Positions 16,279 to 23,905 of a stretch of DNA of 42,576 nt are shown in pieces (positions within the stretch are counted from its first letter, which is position 1; the number at the start of each line of letters is the position of its first letter). Made by a program: the position numbers and the translations under genes. Source of the DNA: Mycobacterium sp. (GTDB lineage: Bacteria > Actinomycetota > Actinomycetes > Mycobacteriales > Mycobacteriaceae); NCBI GenBank assembly GCA_003165155.1, contig PLSK01000104.1, forward strand, positions 10,001-52,576. The letters run 5' to 3'. The notes below the pieces were generated by a model. That model was given only the letters and a program-made list of their open reading frames with translations, ran no database searches and was not told the DNA's origin.

Positions 16279-17058
16279 ATGCGTGAACTGCTCGTCATCG
16301 GCATCGGTCCGGGGGACCCTGACCAGATCACCGTCCAGGCGGTGCGGGCCCTCAACCGCGTCGACGTCTTCTTCCTGATCGACAAGGGTGACCGCAAGTC
16401 CGGCCTCAACGCCGTCCGCGACGAGATCCTGCGCCGCCATGTCACCGAGCCCCGCTACCGCGTCGTCGAGATCCGCGAATCACCTCGTGACCGTTCGCCC
16501 TCTCTGACCAGCCACGGCTATCAGGAAGCCGTACAGGACTGGCACGATGCCCGCGCCGAGCGCATCGGCGCCGCGATCGCAACCGAACTGGCCGACGACG
16601 GCGTGGGCGCGTTCCTGGTCTGGGGCGACCCGTCGGTGTATGACTCCACGCTGCGCGTCATCGACCGCATCCGGGCCGCGCGGACCGTCGAGTTCGACTA
16701 CACCGTCATCGCGGGCGTCACGAGCGTGCAGGCCCTGGCCGCGGCCCACCGCATCCCGCTCAACCGCATCGGCGAGCCTATTCACATCACGCCGGCCCGG
16801 CGCATAGCCGACGGCCTTCCCGCCGACCTGGACAGCGTCGTCGTGATGCTCGATTCGGGATTCGCCGCCGCCGGCTTGAGCAATCCGTCGTTGGAGGTGT
16901 TCTGGGGCGCCTACCTGAGTACGGCGGACGAAGCGTTGATTGCCGGCCGCCTCGGGGAAGTCGCGGAGCAGATCGTCGAGACGCGGGCCCGGCTGCGCGC
17001 CGAACATGGCTGGATCATGGACACCTATCTTCTGCGCCGTCCGCCGTCCGAGGACTAG
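16279..17058 (+). CDS. cobF: Precorrin-6A synthase (deacetylating) CobF
   Basis: 259-residue SAM-dependent methyltransferase that methylates C-1 of precorrin-5 with loss of acetate, giving precorrin-6A. Motifs: VIGIGPGDPDQITVQAVRAL, VWGDPSVYDSTLRVIDRI and AGVTSVQALAAAHRIPLN. The ATG at 16279 is preferred over the in-frame GTG at 16261 because it starts directly at the conserved first strand. Flanked by cobK and cobM on the opposite strand, so it needs its own promoter in the 37-nt gap after cobK. M. tuberculosis lacks cobF, which makes its presence here significant. Confidence 0.93.
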   Translation: MRELLVIGIGPGDPDQITVQAVRALNRVDVFFLIDKGDRKSGLNAVRDEILRRHVTEPRYRVVEIRESPRDRSPSLTSHGYQEAVQDWHDARAERIGAAIATELADDGVGAFLVWGDPSVYDSTLRVIDRIRAARTVEFDYTVIAGVTSVQALAAAHRIPLNRIGEPIHITPARRIADGLPADLDSVVVMLDSGFAAAGLSNPSLEVFWGAYLSTADEALIAGRLGEVAEQIVETRARLRAEHGWIMDTYLLRRPPSED

Positions 17059-17076
17059 CTCGGTGCGACTACTGGC

Positions 17077-17829
17077 TCAGCGCGACGAGCTGCGATCGCG
17101 GTTCGTCGAGTAGAGGTGACTGTCCCGGAAGCCCTCGGCCGCCAGCACCCTGCCGACGATGATGACCGCGGTGCGTGTGATGCCCGCGGCGTGGACCTGA
17201 GCCGCGATGTCACCGAGCGTCCCCCGGAGCATCACCTCATCCGGTTGGCTGGCATACGCGACGACCGCGACCGGGCAGTCCGGACCGTAGTTCGGTTCGA
17301 GCTCGGCGACAATTTGGTCTATGCGCTGTACCGCGAGGTGCAGAACGAGCGTCGCGCCGGTCGCCCCGAGTGAGGCCAACTGCTCACCGGGTGGCATCGC
17401 ACTGGCCCGTTGGGCGATGCGAGTGAGCACCACCGTCTGGCCGACTTCGGGCACGGTGAGTTCGCGGCGAAGCGCCGCCGCGGCCGCGGCGAAGGCCGGC
17501 ACGCCCGGGGTGACGTCGTAGGCGATCCCGAGACGGTCCAGACGGCGAGCCTGTTCGGCTATAGCACTGAAGACCGCCGGGTCGCCGGAGCAGAGTCGAA
17601 CGACGTCGTGCCCGTCCGCATTGGCTCCGACGATGGTTTCGGTGATCTGATCGAGATTCAGCTCGGCGGTGTCGACCAAGCTCGCATCGGGTGGACAGTG
17701 CGCCAGCACTTCCTCGGGGACCAGGCTGCCGGCGTACAGGCATAGTTGGCACTCGGAGAGCAGTCGTTGCGCGCGGAGGGTGATGAGGTCGGCCGCGCCC
17801 GGTCCGGCGCCGACGAAGTGGACGGTCAT
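17077..17829 (-). CDS. cobM: Precorrin-4 C11-methyltransferase CobM
   Basis: 250 residues, normal for CobM. SAM-dependent enzyme that methylates C-11 of precorrin-4 to form precorrin-5. Motifs: HFVGAGPGAADLITLRAQRL, RLCSGDPAVFSAIAEQ, VTPGVPAFAAAAA and the CLYAGSLVP loop characteristic of CobM/CbiF. The ATG at 17829 overlaps the cobL stop (ATGA), so it is translated after cobL from one transcript. Confidence 0.94.
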   Translation of the reverse strand: MTVHFVGAGPGAADLITLRAQRLLSECQLCLYAGSLVPEEVLAHCPPDASLVDTAELNLDQITETIVGANADGHDVVRLCSGDPAVFSAIAEQARRLDRLGIAYDVTPGVPAFAAAAAALRRELTVPEVGQTVVLTRIAQRASAMPPGEQLASLGATGATLVLHLAVQRIDQIVAELEPNYGPDCPVAVVAYASQPDEVMLRGTLGDIAAQVHAAGITRTAVIIVGRVLAAEGFRDSHLYSTNRDRSSSR

Positions 17830-19058
17830 TCGCTCTCCTGAGATGCGGCCTTGCCGACGGACCACTGCACGACGGGCAGCGCTGGTCGCCATGTGGTGAA
17901 ACCTCCGAGGGCGCCGGCGCGCTCGACGGCGACGCGGGTCAGAGTGCCACCGAGCCGAGCCTGCCACGCGACGAGGACGTGCTCGCTCTCGATGGTGACG
18001 GCGTTGGCCACGAGCCGTCCGCCGACGGCGAGGGCCTCCCAGCAGGCCGCGATGACGCCGTCGACGGTGACTCCACCGCCGATGAACACGGCATCGGGTC
18101 TGGGCAGGTCGACCAAGGCCTCGGGTGCGGCCCCGGGGACGATGGTCAGCCCCGGGACGCCCAGAGCCGAGGCATTAGCAGCGATCCGTTCACGGCGGTC
18201 GGCCCTGGGCTCGATCGCGATGGCCCGGCTGGCCGGATGCACCCGCATCCACTCGATGCCGACACTTCCAGATCCGGCCCCCACGTCCCACAGCAGCTGT
18301 CCGGGGATCGGTCGGAGGGCGGCCAGGACGATGGCGCGGATCTCATGTTTGGTGAGCTGACCGTCCGGTCCCAAGTCGTTGTACGTCTCGTCCGGAAGCC
18401 CGGGCGTCCGGGGAAGCGGTGTCGTGCCGGGATCGGAAACACACTCGATCGCGACGATCGCCAAACGGCTGTGCGGGCCGTCATCGTCTCCGGTCGGGTA
18501 TACGGATTCGTCCGGTCCGCCGAGATCGGCGAGAACGGTCAGCCGGCTGGCCCCGAACCCGCGATCACAGACGAGTTGGCGGATGTCGGCGGCCGCGGTG
18601 GGCTCGGAGACCAGGACGAGTAGGCGCCGGCCGGGCTGCAGCGCCGGGTGCACCAATGCGAGGGGACGGCCGACGGTCGTGATCACCTCCAGATCGTCGA
18701 GCGACCAGCCGAGTCGGGCGGCGGCCAGCGATACCGACGATGGATGTGGCAGGACGGTGACGTGATCGGCGCCGAGAAGTCGCACGAGGGTCGAGCCGAT
18801 GCCGTAGAGCATCGGGTCGCCGCTGGCGAGTACGACTGTCCCGGAGGCATCCTGCTGATCGAGGAGTGCCGTCAGCGCGGGCATGAGCGGGCTGGGCAGC
18901 GGAACTCGTCGGCCGGATACCTCGCGCGGAAGCAGGTCGAGTTGCCGGGAGCCGCCGATGATCACCGTGGCCGCGGAGACGACCACCCGGGAGGCCGGCG
19001 CAAGGCCGTCCCAGCCGTCGGCGCCGAGGCCGACGACAGTTACTGAGCGGGTGGGCAC
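17826..19058 (-). CDS. cobL: Precorrin-6Y C5,15-methyltransferase (decarboxylating) CobL
   Basis: 410-residue bifunctional enzyme: methylation at C-5 and C-15 and decarboxylation of the C-12 acetate, giving precorrin-8X. The N-terminal tetrapyrrole methylase domain (to about residue 210) has VVGLGADGWDGL, LASGDPMLYGIGSTL and LPHPSSVSLAAARLGW. The C-terminal CbiT-like domain has LTKHEIRA and the SAM motif DVGAGSGSVGIEW. GTG start at 19058. First gene of a cobL-cobM pair, divergent from the chelatase operon. Confidence 0.94.
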   Translation of the reverse strand: MPTRSVTVVGLGADGWDGLAPASRVVVSAATVIIGGSRQLDLLPREVSGRRVPLPSPLMPALTALLDQQDASGTVVLASGDPMLYGIGSTLVRLLGADHVTVLPHPSSVSLAAARLGWSLDDLEVITTVGRPLALVHPALQPGRRLLVLVSEPTAAADIRQLVCDRGFGASRLTVLADLGGPDESVYPTGDDDGPHSRLAIVAIECVSDPGTTPLPRTPGLPDETYNDLGPDGQLTKHEIRAIVLAALRPIPGQLLWDVGAGSGSVGIEWMRVHPASRAIAIEPRADRRERIAANASALGVPGLTIVPGAAPEALVDLPRPDAVFIGGGVTVDGVIAACWEALAVGGRLVANAVTIESEHVLVAWQARLGGTLTRVAVERAGALGGFTTWRPALPVVQWSVGKAASQESE

Positions 19059-19060
19059 GG

Positions 19061-19086
19061 CTCACAGTGTGCAGTACTGCTGTGAG
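19061..19086. promoter_or_regulatory. Inverted repeat in the cobL / chelatase divergent gap
   Basis: CTCACA...TGTGAG arms flank a perfect palindrome GCAGTACTGC, with a 4-nt asymmetry (GTGT) on the left. It starts 3 nt upstream of the cobL GTG and lies in the 180-nt divergent promoter region, so it could be an operator acting on cobLM or on both operons. No regulator gene is nearby. Function inferred only from symmetry and position. Confidence 0.3.
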
Positions 19087-19204
19087 ACGATCGGCGGCGA
19101 ACGGCTGTTGTGGAACACCGGTGCGGGCCGAGCTCTCTAGCAGGGGTCGGGGGCCAGGACATCGGCAGCCTTGCCACCGAGTTCTTGCCCGGTGGTCGTC
19201 GCTG

Positions 19205-19228
19205 ACGGCAGGCGCGGATGCCTGCCGT
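19205..19228 (+). promoter_or_regulatory. Strong hairpin upstream of chlI/D start
   Basis: Perfect 9-bp stem ACGGCAGGC / GCCTGCCGT with a 6-nt loop, ending 10 nt before the GTG at 19239 and 2 nt before the GAAGGG ribosome binding site. It has no U-tract, so it is not a terminator; it may modulate translation. I looked for a cobalamin aptamer upstream of it and could not find the ordered core motifs. Confidence 0.4.
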
Positions 19229-19238
19229 GTGAAGGGCT

Positions 19239-21233
19239 GTGGTCGTGACCGGGACCGTTCCTAGCGTCCAAGACCAGTTTCCGTTCAGCGCGGTCGTCGG
19301 CATGGACGACATGCGCCTGGCCCTCATCCTCAACGCCATTTCGCCCGCGATCGGCGGCGTGCTCATCCGGGGCGAAAAAGGCACAGCCAAGTCGACGGCC
19401 GTCCGTGCTCTCACCGCGATTCTGCCGCCGGTCGAAGTGATCGCCAGTTGCCGCTTCTCCTGCTCCCCGGCCGCGCCAGACCCCCAGTGCCCCGACGGCC
19501 CGCACCCGCCGGCCGCTGTGGCCCAACTGCGGCCGAGCCGGCTGGTCGAACTTCCGGTCGGGGCGACAGACGACCGGCTGACCGGATCGCTCGACGTCGA
19601 ACGGGCGTTGACCCAGGGCGTGACGACATTTCAACCCGGCTTGCTCGCCGCCGCCCACCGCGGCGTGCTCTACGTCGACGAGGTCAACCTGCTGCACGAC
19701 CATCTCGTCGACCTGCTGCTCGACGCCGCTGCGCTGGGCACGAACTACGTGGAGCGGGAAGGCGTCTCCGTACGGCACTCCGCCCGATTCCTGCTGGTCG
19801 GCACGATGAACCCCGAAGAGGGCGAGCTGCGCCCCCAGCTACTAGACCGCTTCGGCCTCACGGTGGAGGTGTCGGCGCCGCGCGAACCCGAGCTTCGGGC
19901 TGAGGTCGTCCGGCGCCGCCTGGCGTTCGACGCCGATCCGGCGCGATTCTCGGCTCGCTTCGCCGGCGAGCAATCAGCCTTGGCCGAGACGATCGTCAAG
20001 GCCCAGGCCCAGGTCGGTGCAGTCGTGCTCGACGACGCGGCTCTTGAGCAGATCGCCACCATCTGCGCGGCCTTCGACGTGGACGGGCTGCGGGCCGACA
20101 TCGTGATCGCGCGGGCTGCCGCGGCGCATGCCGCCTGGCGCGGGGTCGATGAGGTCGCCCGCGAGGACATCCGAGTTGCGGCGCGCCTCGCTCTGCCGCA
20201 CCGCCGTCGTCGCAATCCCTTCGACGCACCCGGGCTGAGCCCGGACGACGAACAGCGCCTCGACGACGCGCTCGGCCCGGAGCCCGATGATGAACCCGAC
20301 CCCGAACCGCCCGCCTCGGCTCCGACCCCCGACGAGACCGAGAGCACACCGAGCCAGTCGGGAGATGGCGACGCACCAGCTGGCCAACCGAACGACGGTC
20401 CGTCCGGCGCGGGCGCTCGTGAGTCCGTCGTCGGCAGCGGCGCCACCTTCCGCACTCGCCGGCTCGAGGCACCCGGCAAGGGCACCGGGGCCGACGGGCG
20501 CCGCTCGCGGGCCTATACCGACGGCGGCCGGACGATCGGAGCGCGTCGGCCTGCGGGCCCGCTACACGACCTTCATCTCCCGGCCACCCTCATGGCCAGC
20601 GCGCCCCACCAACGTCAGCGCGGGCGACACGGCGCCGGGCTGGTGTTGAGGCACGACGACCTGCGTGAGCGTCGGCGCGAAGGACGCGAGTCGAACCTCG
20701 TGCTGTTCGCGGTCGATGCCAGCGGATCCATGGCTGCGCAGCGACGCATGGCCTCGGTGAAGGGGGCCGTGCTGTCGCTGCTGCTCGACGCCTACCAGCG
20801 TCGGGACAAGGTGGGACTGATCGCGTTCCGTGGGGCAGAAGCCGAGGTGCTCCTGCCTCCGACCTCGTCGGTCGAAGCCGCCGCCGCCCGGCTGGAAAGC
20901 ATGCCGACCGGTGGGCGGACACCGCTCGCCGCCGGCCTGTTGGAGGTGTACGCGACGGTGCAACGCGAGCACCTGCGCGATCCCCAGCGGCGGGCGTTGG
21001 TCGTTGTGGTCACCGACGGTCGGCACACCTCAGGAGCCGAACCGTTCGCGGCGGCGGCCCTACTTCGACGATCCCGCGTCGCGGCCATCGTCATCGACTG
21101 CGAATCCGGGCCGATCCGGCTCGGTCTGGCCGCGGCCTTGGCTGACACCCTCGGCGCCCCCTGCCTGCGTCCCGAACAGCTCTCCGCGGACGGCCTGGCC
21201 GGCACGGTCCGCTCCTACCGAGAGGCGGCCTGA
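19239..21233 (+). CDS. Fused ChlI/ChlD-type chelatase ATPase (cobaltochelatase partner)
   Basis: 664-residue fusion of an AAA+ ATPase and a von Willebrand A domain, related to M. tuberculosis Rv2850c. Walker A is GEKGTAKS (residues 45-52), Walker B LYVDEVNLL; an acidic, Pro-rich linker (about 345-405) leads to a vWA domain with MIDAS motif DASGSM and a VVVTDGRHTSG segment. Annotated in many genomes as magnesium chelatase, but no chlorophyll pathway is present. Surrounded by cob genes with cobN and lacking cobS/cobT, it probably powers cobalt insertion by CobN. GTG start at 19239 preceded by GAAGGG; a GTG at 19245 is the alternative. It lies 2 nt before cobO. Confidence 0.88.
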   Translation: MVVTGTVPSVQDQFPFSAVVGMDDMRLALILNAISPAIGGVLIRGEKGTAKSTAVRALTAILPPVEVIASCRFSCSPAAPDPQCPDGPHPPAAVAQLRPSRLVELPVGATDDRLTGSLDVERALTQGVTTFQPGLLAAAHRGVLYVDEVNLLHDHLVDLLLDAAALGTNYVEREGVSVRHSARFLLVGTMNPEEGELRPQLLDRFGLTVEVSAPREPELRAEVVRRRLAFDADPARFSARFAGEQSALAETIVKAQAQVGAVVLDDAALEQIATICAAFDVDGLRADIVIARAAAAHAAWRGVDEVAREDIRVAARLALPHRRRRNPFDAPGLSPDDEQRLDDALGPEPDDEPDPEPPASAPTPDETESTPSQSGDGDAPAGQPNDGPSGAGARESVVGSGATFRTRRLEAPGKGTGADGRRSRAYTDGGRTIGARRPAGPLHDLHLPATLMASAPHQRQRGRHGAGLVLRHDDLRERRREGRESNLVLFAVDASGSMAAQRRMASVKGAVLSLLLDAYQRRDKVGLIAFRGAEAEVLLPPTSSVEAAAARLESMPTGGRTPLAAGLLEVYATVQREHLRDPQRRALVVVVTDGRHTSGAEPFAAAALLRRSRVAAIVIDCESGPIRLGLAAALADTLGAPCLRPEQLSADGLAGTVRSYREAA

Positions 21234-21235
21234 CC

Positions 21236-21847
21236 ATGCCCCAGGGCGTTCCCGAGACTGTTCCCGACGACGGTCTGACCACCAAACAGCGTCGCAACCG
21301 TCCGCTGCTCATCGTGCATACCGGCCCCATGAAAGGGAAGTCGACCGCTGCGTTCGGTCTAGCGCTCCGCGGCTGGAATCAGGGCTGGGGAATCGGCGTC
21401 TACCAGTTCGTCAAGAGCGCCAAATGGCGCGTGGGTGAAGAGGCGGCGCTGCGCGCGCTCGGCCACGTGCACGAACAGACTGGCGAGGGCGGCGAGGTCG
21501 TCTGGCAGAAGATGGGCGAGGGCTGGTCCTGGATCCAGCGGGGTGACCCCGACGATCACGCCGCCAACGCCCGCGAAGGCTGGCAGCAGATCAAACGTGA
21601 TCTCGCGTCGGAGCGTTTCGGCATGTACGTCCTGGACGAGTTCACCTACCCCATGAAGTGGGGTTGGATCCATGCATCCGACGTCGTCGACACACTCACC
21701 ACGCGACCGGGTCATCAGCACGTGGTGATCACCGGCCGCGACGCACATCCCGATCTCATCGAGGCCGCTGATCTGGTCGTCGAGATGACCAAGATCAAGC
21801 ACCCCATGGACGCCGGACAGAAGGGCCAGCGCGGCATCGAATGGTAG
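21236..21847 (+). CDS. cobO: Cob(I)yrinic acid a,c-diamide adenosyltransferase CobO
   Basis: 203-residue CobA/BtuR/CobO-family enzyme that transfers the adenosyl group of ATP to reduced corrinoid cobalt. The P-loop is the family variant HTGPMKGKST (residues 28-37); YQFVKSAKW and YVLDEFTYPMKWGW follow, with the C-terminal MTKIKHPMDAGQKGQRGIEW ending typical of CobO. ATG 2 nt after the chelatase stop. The last 7 nt overlap cobB, so chelatase, CobO and CobB are made from one message. Confidence 0.95.
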   Translation: MPQGVPETVPDDGLTTKQRRNRPLLIVHTGPMKGKSTAAFGLALRGWNQGWGIGVYQFVKSAKWRVGEEAALRALGHVHEQTGEGGEVVWQKMGEGWSWIQRGDPDDHAANAREGWQQIKRDLASERFGMYVLDEFTYPMKWGWIHASDVVDTLTTRPGHQHVVITGRDAHPDLIEAADLVVEMTKIKHPMDAGQKGQRGIEW

Positions 21848-23253
21848 GGATTCCTCGGGTCGTGATCGCTGCGCCTGGTAGCGGCCACGGGAAGACCTCG
21901 ATCGCGACCGGGCTACTCGCAGCACTGCGGAGCCGCGGTCTGACGGTCTCTCCGCACAAGGTGGGCCCGGATTACATCGATCCCAGCTACCACGGTCTGG
22001 CCGCTGGACGCCCTGGCCGCAACCTCGACCCGTGGCTGGTCGGCGAGGACCGCATCGTGCCGCTGTTCCGGCACGGCGCCCGCACGCCGACACCGGCTGA
22101 CATCGCGGTGATCGAGGGCGTCATGGGGCTGTTCGACGGCGCGAGCGGGCCCGGCTCACCGGTCGGCGGCGACTTCGCCTCGACGGCCCACGTCGCACGG
22201 CTCCTCAACGCTCCGATCATCCTGGTCGTCGACGCGTCGGGGGTCGGCTCGTCGGTCGCCGCGCTGCTGCACGGGTTCGCGACATTCGACCCCCGCGTCC
22301 GCCTGGCCGGCGTGATCCTCAACCAGGTCGGCTCCGAGTACCACGCGCAACTGCTGCGAGCCGCCGTCGAGCCGACCGGAATCCCGGTCCTCGGTGCCGT
22401 CCACCGTCAGGACGCGCTCACCGTGCCGTCGCGACATCTCGGGCTGATCCCGGCCGCCGAACGCCAGCCCCAGGCCCGAGCCGCAGTCGAGGCACTCGGC
22501 GCAGCGGTCACGTCCAGCGTCGACCTCGACGCCTTGGTGCGTATCGCCGCGACCGCCGGACCCATCGCCGAGCAAGTAGACGAGACAACACCGCCCGTCG
22601 CCCCGACGACGCGGATAGCCGTGGCGGCTGGCACCGCGTTCACCTTCGGGTACGCCGAGCACCCCGAGCTGCTGACCTGCGCCGGGGCCGAGGTCGTCAG
22701 CTTCGACCCCCTTCGCGACGAAAAGCTTCCGCCAAACGTGGATGGCGTCCTCATCGGGGGCGGATTCCCCGAGATCCACGCCGTCGACCTGTCGGCCAAT
22801 GCGACCCTCCGGTCCCATGTGGCCGAACTCGCGGCCCTTGGCGCGCCCGTTCTCGCCGAGTGCGCCGGACTGCTCTACCTGTCCCGGAGGTTGAACGACC
22901 AACCCATGTGCGCCGTCCTCGACATCGATACCGAGATGACCGATCGGCTGACCCTGGGTTACCGCGCCGCCGTCGCCCGAACCGATTCGCCCATCGCGGC
23001 CGAGGGATCACGGGTGCACGGCCACGAATTCCATCGCACCGCAGTACGGACGGCCGACGCTGGCGCGAACGCCTGGTCGTGGACCGCCCGAGGCTCCGCT
23101 GTGACCGAGGGCTTCGTCCGCGGCAATGTGCACGCGTCATATCTGCACACTCACTGGAGCGGCTCGCCCGGCACCGCCGAACGCCTGGTCGCGGCCGCGC
23201 GCCAGTATCGGAGCACCCAGGGCGCGGCGCGCCATTCGGGATCCAACCGATGA
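21841..23253 (+). CDS. cobB: Cobyrinic acid a,c-diamide synthase CobB
   Basis: 470-residue ATP- and glutamine-dependent amidase that converts hydrogenobyrinic acid to its a,c-diamide. The N-terminal dethiobiotin-synthetase-like domain has the P-loop APGSGHGKTSIATGL and KVGPDYIDPSYH. The C-terminal glutamine amidotransferase domain has GGGFPEIH and the nucleophile Cys341 in LAECAGLLYL, with the His in VHASYLHTHW near the end. The start lies inside the cobO stop region; the stop overlaps the ATG of the truncated cobC-like frame (ATGA). Confidence 0.95.
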   Translation: MVGIPRVVIAAPGSGHGKTSIATGLLAALRSRGLTVSPHKVGPDYIDPSYHGLAAGRPGRNLDPWLVGEDRIVPLFRHGARTPTPADIAVIEGVMGLFDGASGPGSPVGGDFASTAHVARLLNAPIILVVDASGVGSSVAALLHGFATFDPRVRLAGVILNQVGSEYHAQLLRAAVEPTGIPVLGAVHRQDALTVPSRHLGLIPAAERQPQARAAVEALGAAVTSSVDLDALVRIAATAGPIAEQVDETTPPVAPTTRIAVAAGTAFTFGYAEHPELLTCAGAEVVSFDPLRDEKLPPNVDGVLIGGGFPEIHAVDLSANATLRSHVAELAALGAPVLAECAGLLYLSRRLNDQPMCAVLDIDTEMTDRLTLGYRAAVARTDSPIAAEGSRVHGHEFHRTAVRTADAGANAWSWTARGSAVTEGFVRGNVHASYLHTHWSGSPGTAERLVAAARQYRSTQGAARHSGSNR

Positions 23254-23294
23254 CCACCACCATGGACCTGTCCCACCACGGCGACGCCGACCTC
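23250..23294 (+). pseudogene. cobC: cobC 5' stub, truncated after about 15 codons
   Basis: An ATG overlapping the cobB stop begins MTTTMDLSHHGDADL. The HHGD segment is how actinobacterial CobC (threonine-phosphate decarboxylase, aminotransferase fold) starts, in my recollection usually followed by a DFAVNVR block. Here the similarity ends at about 23294; the open frame runs on to 23573 with Arg/Ser/Ala-rich sequence unlike any aminotransferase and into the next gene. This is the right-hand breakpoint of the cobalamin cluster. Identification rests on a very short motif plus position. Confidence 0.55.
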
Positions 23295-23296
23295 GT

Positions 23297-23496
23297 GATC
23301 CTTTCGCTGGTTCGTCCGCTGCCCCGTCAGGGTCGCCGAACACAACGATGGATCGGTGCAGATATCCGGCGAAGCGAAGATCGATCGGCCCCAGTTCGGG
23401 CTGGGCTGGAACAGGCTCTGGGAACGGCGGCGACGGCAGCCGCAGTTGCACCTTCGTCCGGGCAACCCAGTAAGACCGGCGCGTTAGCAGTACCAT
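23297..23496 (-). pseudogene. Possible 5' remnant of a minus-strand gene next to the response regulator
   Basis: A minus-strand frame beginning at the ATG at 23496 reads MVLLTRRSYWVARTKVQLRL and on through GPIDLRFAGYLHRSIVVFGD with protein-like composition, then degenerates into Arg/Gly-rich sequence at the point where the cobC stub begins. In M. tuberculosis a small minus-strand gene (Rv3142c) occupies this slot; this may be its truncated start. I could not verify similarity, and no good ribosome binding site is visible. Confidence 0.3.
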
Positions 23497-23503
23497 CTGC
23501 AAC

Positions 23504-23905
23504 GTGCCCGACTCCACAATCGCCCTGCGGATACTCGTCTACAGCAGCAACGTCCAAACCCGCGAAACAGTGATGCGGGCACTGGGCAAGCACCTGCATC
23601 CTGATCTGCCCGAGTTGAACTACGTCGAGGTCGCTACCGGCCCGATCGTGATTCGCACGATGGACGAAGGTGGCATTGACTTGGCCATCCTCGACGGCGA
23701 GGCCACGCCCACCGGCGGCATGGGAATCGCGAAACAACTCAAGGACGAACTTGCGGTCTGCCCACCGATCGTTGTGCTCACCGGTCGCCCCGACGATGCG
23801 TGGCTGGCCAACTGGTCGCGCGCCGAAGGCGCGGTGTCGCATCCGCTCGACCCCATCGTGTTGGGCCGCACCGTGCTCGACTTACTGCGGGCACCCGCTG
23901 CTTAG
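23504..23905 (+). CDS. Stand-alone CheY-like response regulator (Rv3143-type), atypical
   Basis: 133-residue single receiver domain without an output domain, the same length I recall for Rv3143. The phospho-acceptor position is Asp64 in DLAILDGEATPTGGMG. The N-terminal acidic pair that binds Mg2+ in normal receivers is replaced by YSSN (about 13-16), and the switch lysine of the KP motif is replaced by HPLDP near residue 116. VVLTG keeps the conserved Thr. The GTG at 23504 is the only suitable start. Its constant position upstream of nuo suggests a link to respiration, but no kinase is adjacent. Confidence 0.85.
   Translation: MPDSTIALRILVYSSNVQTRETVMRALGKHLHPDLPELNYVEVATGPIVIRTMDEGGIDLAILDGEATPTGGMGIAKQLKDELAVCPPIVVLTGRPDDAWLANWSRAEGAVSHPLDPIVLGRTVLDLLRAPAA

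Noticed and set aside
19090-19200. Possible second cobalamin riboswitch before the chelatase gene (GGAACACCGGTGC, GCCAGGACATCGGC, GCCACC)
   Set aside because: The pieces are in the wrong order and lack the GAATCC and CCGCCACTGT core.
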